DNA from: Anaerolineaceae bacterium
Lineage (GTDB): Bacteria; Chloroflexota; Anaerolineae; Anaerolineales; Anaerolineaceae
DNA length: 38,603 bases
NCBI GenBank assembly: GCA_002702705.1
Contig: PABH01000071.1
Location: 1-38,603 of the forward strand
Direction of reading: 5' to 3'
The notes under the pieces are model-generated. The model did not search any database and was not told the DNA's origin. It saw nothing but the letters and a program-made list of their open reading frames with translations. The translations under genes and the position numbers were made by a program. Of the stretch, positions 32,012-38,603 are shown in pieces (the stretch's first letter is position 1; every line of letters starts with the position of its first letter).

Positions 32012-32848
32012 ATGAGTGTAGCGCGAGAAGATCAGCTTATTAAACAAAGCGAGCGTCCGGTCACGATTGAATCGTTGGTCACGGATTTAACAAATCTAGG
32101 TTTAAAAGCCGGAGATGTGGTTTTGGTACATTCTTCCATGCACACCTTGGGTTGGGTTTGTGGAGGACCTGTGGCTGTGATCCAGGCATTGGAAACCGTT
32201 CTGGGTGAGAAGGGTACGTTGGTTATGCCAACCCACAGCGGTGAAAATTCTGATCCGGCAAATTGGTCGAATCCGCCGGTACCGGAAAGCTGGTGGCAAA
32301 TCATTCGTGATTCGATGCCTGCATTTGACCCATTTATGACACCGACCCGCGGTATGGGCAAAATCCCCGAAACATTTCGCCGCCAAAAAGGTGTCGTTCG
32401 CAGCGATCATCCCCAACTTTCATTTGCGGCTTGGGGTCGCTACGCACAGCAAATCACAAGGGATCACCAATTACAGGTAGAAATGGGTGAAAATTCCCCA
32501 TTGGATCGCATTTACCAATTGGATGGAAAAGTAATGCTGTTGGGGGTTGGATTTGGTAACAATACCTCGTTCCATCTGGCAGAACACCGGGCGGATTATC
32601 CCGCCAAAAAATGGACAAACACCGGCTGTGCGATGAAGGTGGATGGACAGCGAAAATGGGTCTCTTTTCAAGGATTTGATTATGACGATGAGGACTTCGT
32701 CAAAATCGGTGCTGCGTTTATGAAAGAGAATAGTCATTTTGTTAAAACCGGTAAAGTTGGCCAGGCTGATGCACTTTTAATACATCAAAAGCCGATGGTA
32801 GACTTTGCCGTTGATTGGATGAATACAAATCGTTTTTCTGAATCATAG
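32012..32848 (+). CDS. AAC(3)-family (aminoglycoside N3-acetyltransferase-like) enzyme
   Basis: The 278-residue product matches the antibiotic N-acetyltransferase fold: VVLVHSSMHTLGWVCGGPVAVIQAL (CoA-pocket region), GTLVMPTHSGENSDP, TRGMGKIPETFRR, RSDHPQLSFAAWG and LLGVGFGNNTSFHLAEHRAD. AAC(3) enzymes acetylate the 3-amino group of aminoglycosides with acetyl-CoA, but many chromosomal relatives act on other amines and give no resistance. Its place inside a peptidase operon suggests a metabolic amine substrate; resistance cannot be claimed. ATG at 32012 follows the copy 2 stop by 5 bases; an upstream in-frame ATG at 31931 would extend into copy 2 and is not preferred. Confidence 0.87.
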   Translation: MSVAREDQLIKQSERPVTIESLVTDLTNLGLKAGDVVLVHSSMHTLGWVCGGPVAVIQALETVLGEKGTLVMPTHSGENSDPANWSNPPVPESWWQIIRDSMPAFDPFMTPTRGMGKIPETFRRQKGVVRSDHPQLSFAAWGRYAQQITRDHQLQVEMGENSPLDRIYQLDGKVMLLGVGFGNNTSFHLAEHRADYPAKKWTNTGCAMKVDGQRKWVSFQGFDYDDEDFVKIGAAFMKENSHFVKTGKVGQADALLIHQKPMVDFAVDWMNTNRFSES

Positions 32849-32867
32849 TGGTTTTCAGGAGTTATGC

Positions 32868-33863
32868 ATGAAGTCTTTAATTAAAAAATTAGTTGAAACT
32901 GTTGGACCTTCCGGATATGAATTAAAAGTGCGAGAAGTAGTGCGTACAGAAGTTGAATCGTTTGCCGATGAAATCCGCGTTGACGCGATGGGAAACCTGA
33001 TCGTTCGCAAGGGAGAAAAGAAGGGAAAAGGAAAACGGATCATGCTTTCCGCCCATATGGATGAAATCGGTATTATGGTGACCCATGTGGATAAAAATGG
33101 TTTTGCCCGATTTACAACCATTGGTGGGGTTCATCCACGCACCTTATACGGCAGCCGGGTACGTTTTTTGGACGGTACGATTGGTGTGATCGGTGGAGAA
33201 CGGCAGGATAATTCTGGTTCTTTATATAAAATGGAGCAGTTGTTTATTGATGTTGGGGCCGACAGTCCTGAAGACTGCCCTGTAAAAACCGGCGACGTGG
33301 CTGCTTTTGAGCGACCATTTGAGGATTTGGGTAATCGTCTGATCAGTAAAGCGATGGATGACCGGGTATGTGTCGCCATTTTGATTGAGGCGTTAAAACA
33401 AATGCAAGATAACGATCACGAGGTTTATTTTGTGTTCAGTACCCAGGAAGAAGTTGGCCTGCGGGGCGCCACTGCCGCTGCCTATTCGATTGATCCTGAT
33501 TTGGGTATTTCCGTAGATGTGACCCTAACCGGAGATACCCCCCGTGGCGTAACGATGGATGTAGTCCTAGGAAAAGGCCCCGCCGTTAAAGTGCGGGATA
33601 GCGGCATGTTGGCAGATCCGCGTGTAATTGATTTGATGGTGCGTACAGCAAAAGCCAAAGATATTCCCCACCAAATGGAAATATTATTGGGTGGCAGCAC
33701 GGATGCGAAAGCGATGCAGATCAGCCGGGCTGGTATGCCGGCCGGATGCGTTTCGGTGCCTTGCCGCTATGTGCATTCCCCATCGGAAATGGTGGATATT
33801 CGGGATGTGGAAAATGCGGTCAAATTGATTAAAGCGATTGTTTCAGGTCCGATAGATTTTTAA
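32868..33863 (+). CDS. M42 family metallo-aminopeptidase, copy 3
   Basis: The 331-residue product carries the M42 residues SAHMD (His63), AMDDR, TQEEV, SVDVT and YVHSP. It is the shortest and most canonical of the three. CAGGAG precedes the ATG. Its TAA shares one base with the ATG of the solute-binding protein gene (33861-33865, TAATG), so the two are coupled. The C-terminus is complete. Confidence 0.94.
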   Translation: MKSLIKKLVETVGPSGYELKVREVVRTEVESFADEIRVDAMGNLIVRKGEKKGKGKRIMLSAHMDEIGIMVTHVDKNGFARFTTIGGVHPRTLYGSRVRFLDGTIGVIGGERQDNSGSLYKMEQLFIDVGADSPEDCPVKTGDVAAFERPFEDLGNRLISKAMDDRVCVAILIEALKQMQDNDHEVYFVFSTQEEVGLRGATAAAYSIDPDLGISVDVTLTGDTPRGVTMDVVLGKGPAVKVRDSGMLADPRVIDLMVRTAKAKDIPHQMEILLGGSTDAKAMQISRAGMPAGCVSVPCRYVHSPSEMVDIRDVENAVKLIKAIVSGPIDF

Positions 33864-35224
33864 TGAAAAAATTTCTTGGTGTTATCCGGTTGGGGCATCG
33901 GGTTTTGGTTTTTTTATTAATTACCATCATCTTTTTAAGCGGCTGTACATTTTCCGGTGATGCCCGCCAAATGATTGACCAGATATTGGATCAGGTAGCA
34001 CCTTTGGCACCTGCCGTTACGGAAACGGTTGTTTCTACCCAAACTACGGTTAGTGAGGTGACTCCTCAACCAACCCTTTCTCCTACTCCGCAAGATTTGG
34101 GACCAACGGAGTTGATTGTTTGGGTGCCGCCTCAATTTGATCCGCAATTGGATACACCAGAAGCTGGCCTTATGCGTTCTCAGATTGCTGAATTTGAAGC
34201 GCAAAACCAGGATGTTTTTGTGCGAGTGCGGGTAAAAGCGGAAAGCGGCCCTACTGGACTTTTAGAATCTCTGACGATTACCAGTGCGGCAGCCACCGAG
34301 GCGGTTCCGGCATTAATTGCCTTACCCCGTTCTTTATTAGAAGAAGCGGTTACCCGACAATTGATCCACCCAATAGATTCGTTTTCTACCCGTATTGACG
34401 ATGATGATTGGTATGATTATGCTCGCCGGTTAACGTTAATCGAAGGCAGTAACTACGGGTTACCCTTTGCTGGAGATGCGCTTTTACTGGTATATCGCCA
34501 AAATGTGGTGGGTACGGCACCGGTAACTTGGGAAGATATTCTTAAGCGCGGAGAGCCTTTATCTTTCCCGGCGGCAGATCCCCAGGCTTTGGTTACCCTC
34601 AATTTATACCTATCGGCCAAAGGCGGTTTTGAAGATGCACAGCGGCATTTGGAGTTAGATCAGGAAATATTAAATCAAGTGCTGACTTTGTATGAAAACG
34701 GAAGCAAATCCGGTGTTTTTCCTTTGTGGTTAACACAATTTCAAAAAAATGCGGATGCATGGACTGCATATAATGAACTGCGCAGTAATTTGACCATTGT
34801 GTGGGCATCCAATTATTTAAAATCAATGCCCCCGGATAGCAGTGCGGTTGCCGTTCCTTCATTTTCCGAAACACCATTTTCTCTGGCAGATGGCTGGGTA
34901 TGGTGTTTGGCAGATCCCTACCCGGAGCGACATGCCCTAAGTGTCTCTCTGGCGGAGTTTTTGGTTCAGCCTGATTTTTTGGATAACTGGTCTGTTGAAG
35001 CCGGTGTATTTCCGGTACGTCCTTCCAGTTTACAGTCTTGGAATAATCCGCAATTAAGTGTATTATTAGGCCAGGTTGCTTTATCGGCTCAAATCCGGCC
35101 AAAAAATGAAGTGATTTTAACCGTGGGACCGGTTTTTGCTGATGGTGTGCTTCAGGTACTTTCTAGTAAAACCCCTGCTGCGGAAGCAGCCCAAAACATA
35201 ATTGAAAAGATTGGAAATCCATAG
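33863..35224 (+). CDS. Extracellular solute-binding lipoprotein, family 1-like
   Basis: The 453-residue product has a signal with lipobox LSGC (Cys28), a Thr/Pro-rich spacer (about 45-80) and a periplasmic-binding-protein fold with the family-1 layout: ELIVWVPPQ, GLMRSQIAEFEAQNQDVFVRVRV, then YGLPFAGDALLLVYRQN and ADGWVWCLADPYPERHAL in the hinge/lobe regions. Such proteins deliver sugars, polyols or peptides to an ABC permease. No ABC permease or ATPase is in the window, so the partner is elsewhere or the protein has another role. It is translationally coupled to M42 copy 3. Confidence 0.85.
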   Translation: MKKFLGVIRLGHRVLVFLLITIIFLSGCTFSGDARQMIDQILDQVAPLAPAVTETVVSTQTTVSEVTPQPTLSPTPQDLGPTELIVWVPPQFDPQLDTPEAGLMRSQIAEFEAQNQDVFVRVRVKAESGPTGLLESLTITSAAATEAVPALIALPRSLLEEAVTRQLIHPIDSFSTRIDDDDWYDYARRLTLIEGSNYGLPFAGDALLLVYRQNVVGTAPVTWEDILKRGEPLSFPAADPQALVTLNLYLSAKGGFEDAQRHLELDQEILNQVLTLYENGSKSGVFPLWLTQFQKNADAWTAYNELRSNLTIVWASNYLKSMPPDSSAVAVPSFSETPFSLADGWVWCLADPYPERHALSVSLAEFLVQPDFLDNWSVEAGVFPVRPSSLQSWNNPQLSVLLGQVALSAQIRPKNEVILTVGPVFADGVLQVLSSKTPAAEAAQNIIEKIGNP

Positions 35225-35563
35225 ATGATTAATAATCGAATCCACCGTTTGAGAGAGCGGACGCCAGCCTGGGTAAACCGTAGGGTGCTGCTGCTTTTCT
35301 TAATAGTTGTCGTCTTTACGATGGCAATGGCGTGGGGGGAACCAATTCCACAGGCAGCAGCCATGCAAATGGGAAATATTCAGAAAGCTGAGCGTGTTGT
35401 TGTTGTGCCTGCCGAATCGTTGGAAACGAATTTGTCACCTGATCTGATGGCAAATCGTGAACAAACCAACGGTGTTATTTCCGGAAGCATTGTTTTAACA
35501 TTGATCATCATTGGTGCATCTGTGAGTGCGTTATACCAAAAAGCGCATGAACAACCGAGATAA
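35225..35563 (+). CDS. Small membrane protein with two hydrophobic segments
   Basis: The 112-residue product is not recognised. It has a basic N-terminus, a hydrophobic segment (about 21-38) that ends at a possible signal-peptidase site (AAAMQ), a polar region and a second membrane helix (about 83-103). Its ATG directly follows the stop of the solute-binding gene, without a spacer, so it is the last gene of the operon, closed by the terminator at 35577. Confidence 0.68.
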   Translation: MINNRIHRLRERTPAWVNRRVLLLFLIVVVFTMAMAWGEPIPQAAAMQMGNIQKAERVVVVPAESLETNLSPDLMANREQTNGVISGSIVLTLIIIGASVSALYQKAHEQPR

Positions 35564-35576
35564 TAGGAAAAATAAC

Positions 35577-35611
35577 AAAAAAACCTGGCTTAATAGATGC
35601 CAGGTTTTTTT
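35577..35611 (+). terminator. Terminator of the M42 operon
   Basis: AAAAAAACCTGGC (35577-35589) pairs with GCCAGGTTTTTTT (35599-35611) over a 9-base loop. The T run gives a strong intrinsic terminator 14 bases past the last stop codon. Confidence 0.9.
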
Positions 35612-35679
35612 ATACAACTTTTTGGTAATTTTTGCGTATATTTTTAAAGCAGCATGTTATTATCGTTATGGAGGGTAGG

Positions 35680-37095
35680 ATGCGTTTCAATCTTTTTAAG
35701 AAATTAAGTATTTTTTTGCTTCTTACAATTGTTTTGGTTGGATTGATGTTTACCGGTTTGGAAAGGGCACAGGCTTCCGGACCATATCCGAATGGTGTTT
35801 TTGATGTGGGTGAGGAAATATTTGATGACCTTTTCCTGGAAGGTTCCAATGTGCGTCTGGCTGGGACCGTACACGGAATGGTTTTTGCCTTTGGCGAAAT
35901 AATTACAATTGAAAAAACCGCTGTTGTGGATGATGACGCTTTTTTGTTTGGTAACCAGATCATTGTGGAAGAAGGCGCCGTCCTAAAAGGCAACCTTGTC
36001 ATTGGTGGACAAAATGCACAGGTCCTCACGACGGTTGACCGTAGTTTATTTGTTGGTGCTGCCACGTTGGAACTTAAAGATCAGGCAAAAGTAAGCCACA
36101 ATTTGATGTTTGGCGGGTTTCATTTGGAAACAAGCACGGACAGCACCATCGGCCGGAACGTTTATGCCGGAAATTATCAATCCATTTTAAATGGGCAGGT
36201 TGGACAAAATGTTCGCATTGGCGCCGCAGCTGTTCGCCTGAATGGTTCTGTATGTGGCAATGTGGAACTCGATGTTGATTCTTCCGTTGAATCGGATAAT
36301 GGGATGCAGTACTGGTATACCTATTTACAACAGGCGGGTATTCCTGAACCGATTGAATCCGGATTGGTTTTGGGTGATTCTGCAAAAATTGATGGACAGT
36401 TAACTTACACCAGCCCCAGTGTTGTTTTTGGTTTGGAAAATAGTAACATTGAGGGCGGTATCGTTTATCAAACGCCCCAACCGGAAAATATTGTGGAAGC
36501 AGAACGCCAACAGATCAATATTACCTATCGCAACCCATTATTAAAACGTTTGGGTAATATATTACGCAGCTTTATTTCCCTGATCCTAATCGGAGGGTTG
36601 GTTGTGTGGCTACTGCCAAAATTGTTAAAAGAAACAGCGGCAAAAGCAGCAGAAAAGCCTGTTAATTCCGCCGGCGTTGGTTTGGTCAGTATGATTGTGG
36701 TTTATATTGGCGGCGGCATGTTATTTGGCTTATTGGTATTTCTTTCGATCTTCTTTGGTCTACTTTCCTTAGGTGGATTGGGGCGGGCTGTATTCTTCTT
36801 TGGTTTTACTTCATTGGCCTGGTGTGTATCCTCATTTACCATTTTTATGGTCTTTATTTCCAAACTGGTCGTAGCCTATTGGTTGGGCAGCCTGGTTATG
36901 TCGAAAACAATGGCGTCCTCTCAATATAAAATGGCCATAACGTTATTAATTGGGATCACCATAGTGGTGCTCGTATCTGCCATTCCATTTGTGGGGTGGC
37001 TGGTCAGCTTGGCTGTCACACTGATTGGCCTTGGTGCAATGTGGTTTTATTATAAAGAAAGAAGATCACATCTTGCTGTGGTGGAAACCGAATAA
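35680..37095 (+). CDS. Exported bactofilin-like beta-solenoid fused to a multi-helix membrane domain
   Basis: The 471-residue product has a signal sequence (cut near AQA, about residue 32), then about 200 residues of short repeats of hydrophobic-Gly steps (SNVRLAGTVHG, NQIIVEEGAVLKGNLVIGG, SILNGQVGQNVRIGAAAVRLNGSVCGNV) like the right-handed beta-helix of bactofilins (polymer-forming proteins). The C-terminal half has about five membrane helices from residue 300 on. Bactofilins themselves are cytoplasmic and lack helices, so the exported, membrane-fused form is a different use of the fold. ATG at 35680 has GGAGGG upstream; an in-frame ATG 16 codons earlier lacks one. Confidence 0.82.
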   Translation: MRFNLFKKLSIFLLLTIVLVGLMFTGLERAQASGPYPNGVFDVGEEIFDDLFLEGSNVRLAGTVHGMVFAFGEIITIEKTAVVDDDAFLFGNQIIVEEGAVLKGNLVIGGQNAQVLTTVDRSLFVGAATLELKDQAKVSHNLMFGGFHLETSTDSTIGRNVYAGNYQSILNGQVGQNVRIGAAAVRLNGSVCGNVELDVDSSVESDNGMQYWYTYLQQAGIPEPIESGLVLGDSAKIDGQLTYTSPSVVFGLENSNIEGGIVYQTPQPENIVEAERQQINITYRNPLLKRLGNILRSFISLILIGGLVVWLLPKLLKETAAKAAEKPVNSAGVGLVSMIVVYIGGGMLFGLLVFLSIFFGLLSLGGLGRAVFFFGFTSLAWCVSSFTIFMVFISKLVVAYWLGSLVMSKTMASSQYKMAITLLIGITIVVLVSAIPFVGWLVSLAVTLIGLGAMWFYYKERRSHLAVVETE

Positions 37096-37103
37096 ATACT
37101 AAT

Positions 37104-37144
37104 AAAAAATAGAGGTTGTGGTTTAACCACAACCTCTATTTTTT
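37104..37144. terminator. Bidirectional terminator
   Basis: A perfect palindrome with centre near 37124 gives a stem of up to 18 bp with A on the left and T on the right. It ends the solenoid gene and the converging phosphatase gene (stop at 37143). Confidence 0.93.
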
Positions 37145-38417
37145 ATAATTCCAGAGCAAAAAATGGCACCAACATTTCCTGCGGGGATAATCCGCCATGT
37201 CTTCCAAGCAGCGGGTTTTCCTTTTGCCACCACCACCATAAATAAGCGTCATTTTGGGGAATGAGTATCCAATCACCCAGACGGTCAGCTAACATGGGAT
37301 GGTGTGTTCCTTTTCCAAACAAACCCTGTTGTATGGCATCTGCAGAACGAATAGGCAGGAAATCATCCCCATAAACCTTGTTAATGAGGGATAATAATTC
37401 ATCTTCATGTCCGGTACGTGGGAAGAGATAAGGAAGTCGATTTTCTCCCGTCGGAACCATGGTCAGATGCTGGTTGATTTCAGGTCGTTTGGTGAGATCA
37501 TAATGGTCCAAAATTGGTGTGTGAATATGTCCGTGGTCCGCGGTGAGAATGAATAATGTCTTTCCGTTCGATTGTTTTTGAATGGTGCGTAGGGTTTGAA
37601 TTAAGCCTTGACTGAAGAGATCAAATTCCAATGTGTTGCGGACGTCATCCGGCCCATAAAGATGGGATAAGGAATCAATCAATTCCCAATAAACATAAGC
37701 ATAGGTGCGCTGACCTTTGCGTTGTTCCAGCAGCTGCTGCAAATTAACCAGTAAATCAGCATTGGACCGGTAAGGCAGGATGTTTACATCGGGAAAGAGC
37801 ATTTTCGAAAGGCCGGAATGGGCGATGGCGCTGTGCTGAATGGCATACGATTCAACGCCATGTTTTTTTAAATGGGGACCTAATGTAGGTACGGGTAAAA
37901 AGGTGGTTGGGTCAAATCCGGCACGTTTTAGGCCGCCTATATCACCTGCAAAGGTGAATGCTGAATGCAGGATCATATTGGCGATGACACCATATTCCCG
38001 CAGCCAAACCTCATAACCCAGGATGCCGTGTTCACTGGGGTGTGATCCTGTCCAGAGTGTGGTTAATGCTGCGGATGTAGTACTTGGGGTGATCGAAGTC
38101 AGCGGTGATAACAACCCGGGTGCAGCGAAATCAGCCCAGGGTTGGCGGGTGAGTGCTTCCCGGAAAAAATCGAACCGTAATCCATCTGCTAATAAAAACA
38201 CGATGTGTTCGTAATTTTGATCCAGCTGAGAAATGATGTTTTGATGTAGGGCTGGAGCGCCAAAACCAGGGATGTTAAACAATTTACAAACCGAGCTTGG
38301 CAAGTTTACCAGGGAATAACCTTCATAATGTGGATGAATGGATGATGGACCAGTATCCAATCCCGGAATTTTATGAGTATGTAGAATGGGTAAAATCTGA
38401 TCTTGCAGATTTAACAT
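37143..38417 (-). CDS. Alkaline-phosphatase-superfamily phosphodiesterase/pyrophosphatase
   Basis: The 424-residue product belongs to the type I phosphodiesterase/nucleotide pyrophosphatase branch: a first metal Asp in FLLADGLRFDFF (about 76), a nucleophile region TPSTTSAALTTLWTGSHPSEHG (quoted in part: TTSAALTTLWTG), LTADHGHIHTP with Asp and two His, and GRHGGLSPQEM with the last His. It should hydrolyse phosphate mono- or diesters with two metal ions; the substrate is unknown. No signal peptide is seen, so it is probably cytoplasmic. ATG at 38417 is chosen because AGGAGGA is about 4-10 bases upstream; an in-frame ATG ten codons earlier has no such site. Confidence 0.88.
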   Translation of the reverse strand: MLNLQDQILPILHTHKIPGLDTGPSSIHPHYEGYSLVNLPSSVCKLFNIPGFGAPALHQNIISQLDQNYEHIVFLLADGLRFDFFREALTRQPWADFAAPGLLSPLTSITPSTTSAALTTLWTGSHPSEHGILGYEVWLREYGVIANMILHSAFTFAGDIGGLKRAGFDPTTFLPVPTLGPHLKKHGVESYAIQHSAIAHSGLSKMLFPDVNILPYRSNADLLVNLQQLLEQRKGQRTYAYVYWELIDSLSHLYGPDDVRNTLEFDLFSQGLIQTLRTIQKQSNGKTLFILTADHGHIHTPILDHYDLTKRPEINQHLTMVPTGENRLPYLFPRTGHEDELLSLINKVYGDDFLPIRSADAIQQGLFGKGTHHPMLADRLGDWILIPQNDAYLWWWWQKENPLLGRHGGLSPQEMLVPFFALEL

Positions 38418-38563
38418 AATTTCCTCCTGAAGAATGAATGAATACATCTTACTATAAAAAATGTTCTCAAGCTACAAAGGGAATAATAAATCAGGGCTAT
38501 TTGAAAAGATACTGTTGGCAAACCTGTGTGAAAATGGTAATGTAAAGAAGGCAGGAGGTGGAG

Positions 38564-38603
38564 ATGAGTCTTCAAGTGCAAGAGCCGTGGGAAATACCAG
38601 AAG
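38564..38603 (+). CDS. Start of a plus-strand gene, cut by the window end
   Basis: AGGAGG (38552-38558 region) precedes an ATG at 38564 that opens MSLQVQEPWEIPE and runs off the window. These first residues recall the N-terminus of IS1182-type transposases (MSL.P.P..PVPEET), which is an idea from memory only. Thirteen codons do not allow a firm call, and no terminal inverted repeat was recognised upstream. Confidence 0.4.
   Translation, partial: MSLQVQEPWEIPE

Noticed and set aside
32012-32848. Aminoglycoside resistance gene
   Set aside because: The fold is right, but position in a peptidase operon and the breadth of the family do not allow a resistance claim.

Overview
The window reads as a chromosomal segment of an anaerobic or facultatively anaerobic Chloroflexota bacterium, most likely class Anaerolineae. 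This placement is inference from gene content: a pyruvate:ferredoxin oxidoreductase paired with a dihydroorotate dehydrogenase-like flavoprotein, long Pro/Thr-rich tails and stalks on exported proteins, a bacterial aeRF1-like protein, tandem M42 aminopeptidases, and LCP plus MurJ wall enzymes. No marker that could be compared by alignment is complete: only the 3' end of a 5S rRNA is present.

Layout. 1-1000: end of an rRNA operon, then rpsU (bS21) and infA (IF-1) behind a strong promoter and a terminator-like leader hairpin. 1017-5709 (minus): nifJ and a DHOD-like gene, with a Rex-type operator overlapping the nifJ promoter. 6215-7450 (minus): a NUDIX hydrolase and a LysM lipoprotein. 7951-11537 (minus): two overlapping-in-function signalling proteins (receiver/GAF/kinase and pseudo-receiver/GAF/PAS/kinase). 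11700-15029 (plus): a protein-quality-control operon of a DnaJ/CbpA-type co-chaperone, an HtrA-type protease and an aeRF1-like protein. 15150-17818 (minus): three single-pass coiled-coil membrane proteins, the first with a helix-hairpin-helix domain. 18161-20180: divergent csp and murJ whose promoters share one -35 site. 20547-23107: SagB-type oxidoreductase, LCP-family enzyme, Trm112-like protein. 23187-23606: two diverged tandem copies of a structured non-coding element. 23724-26760: two convergent MFS transporters and two small membrane proteins. 26913-28999: a chelatase-type AAA+/VWA gene split by a -1 frame change exactly at a run of nine A. 29353-35563: a seven-gene run with a Pro/Thr stalk protein, three M42 aminopeptidases, an AAC(3)-like acetyltransferase, a solute-binding lipoprotein and a small membrane protein. 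35680-38417: a bactofilin-like beta-solenoid membrane protein and an alkaline-phosphatase-superfamily enzyme. The last 40 bases begin a new plus-strand gene.

How it works together. Much of the segment is housekeeping: translation start, pyruvate oxidation, envelope construction, protein folding and degradation, peptide use. The parts most worth checking are the frameshift site in the chelatase gene, the tandem structured element with compensatory base changes, the membrane-anchored HhH/coiled-coil operon, the Rex site at nifJ, and two genes (dnaJ-like and murJ) whose promoters sit so close to the ATG that leaderless mRNAs are expected. No CRISPR array, no tRNA and no complete insertion sequence were recognised.
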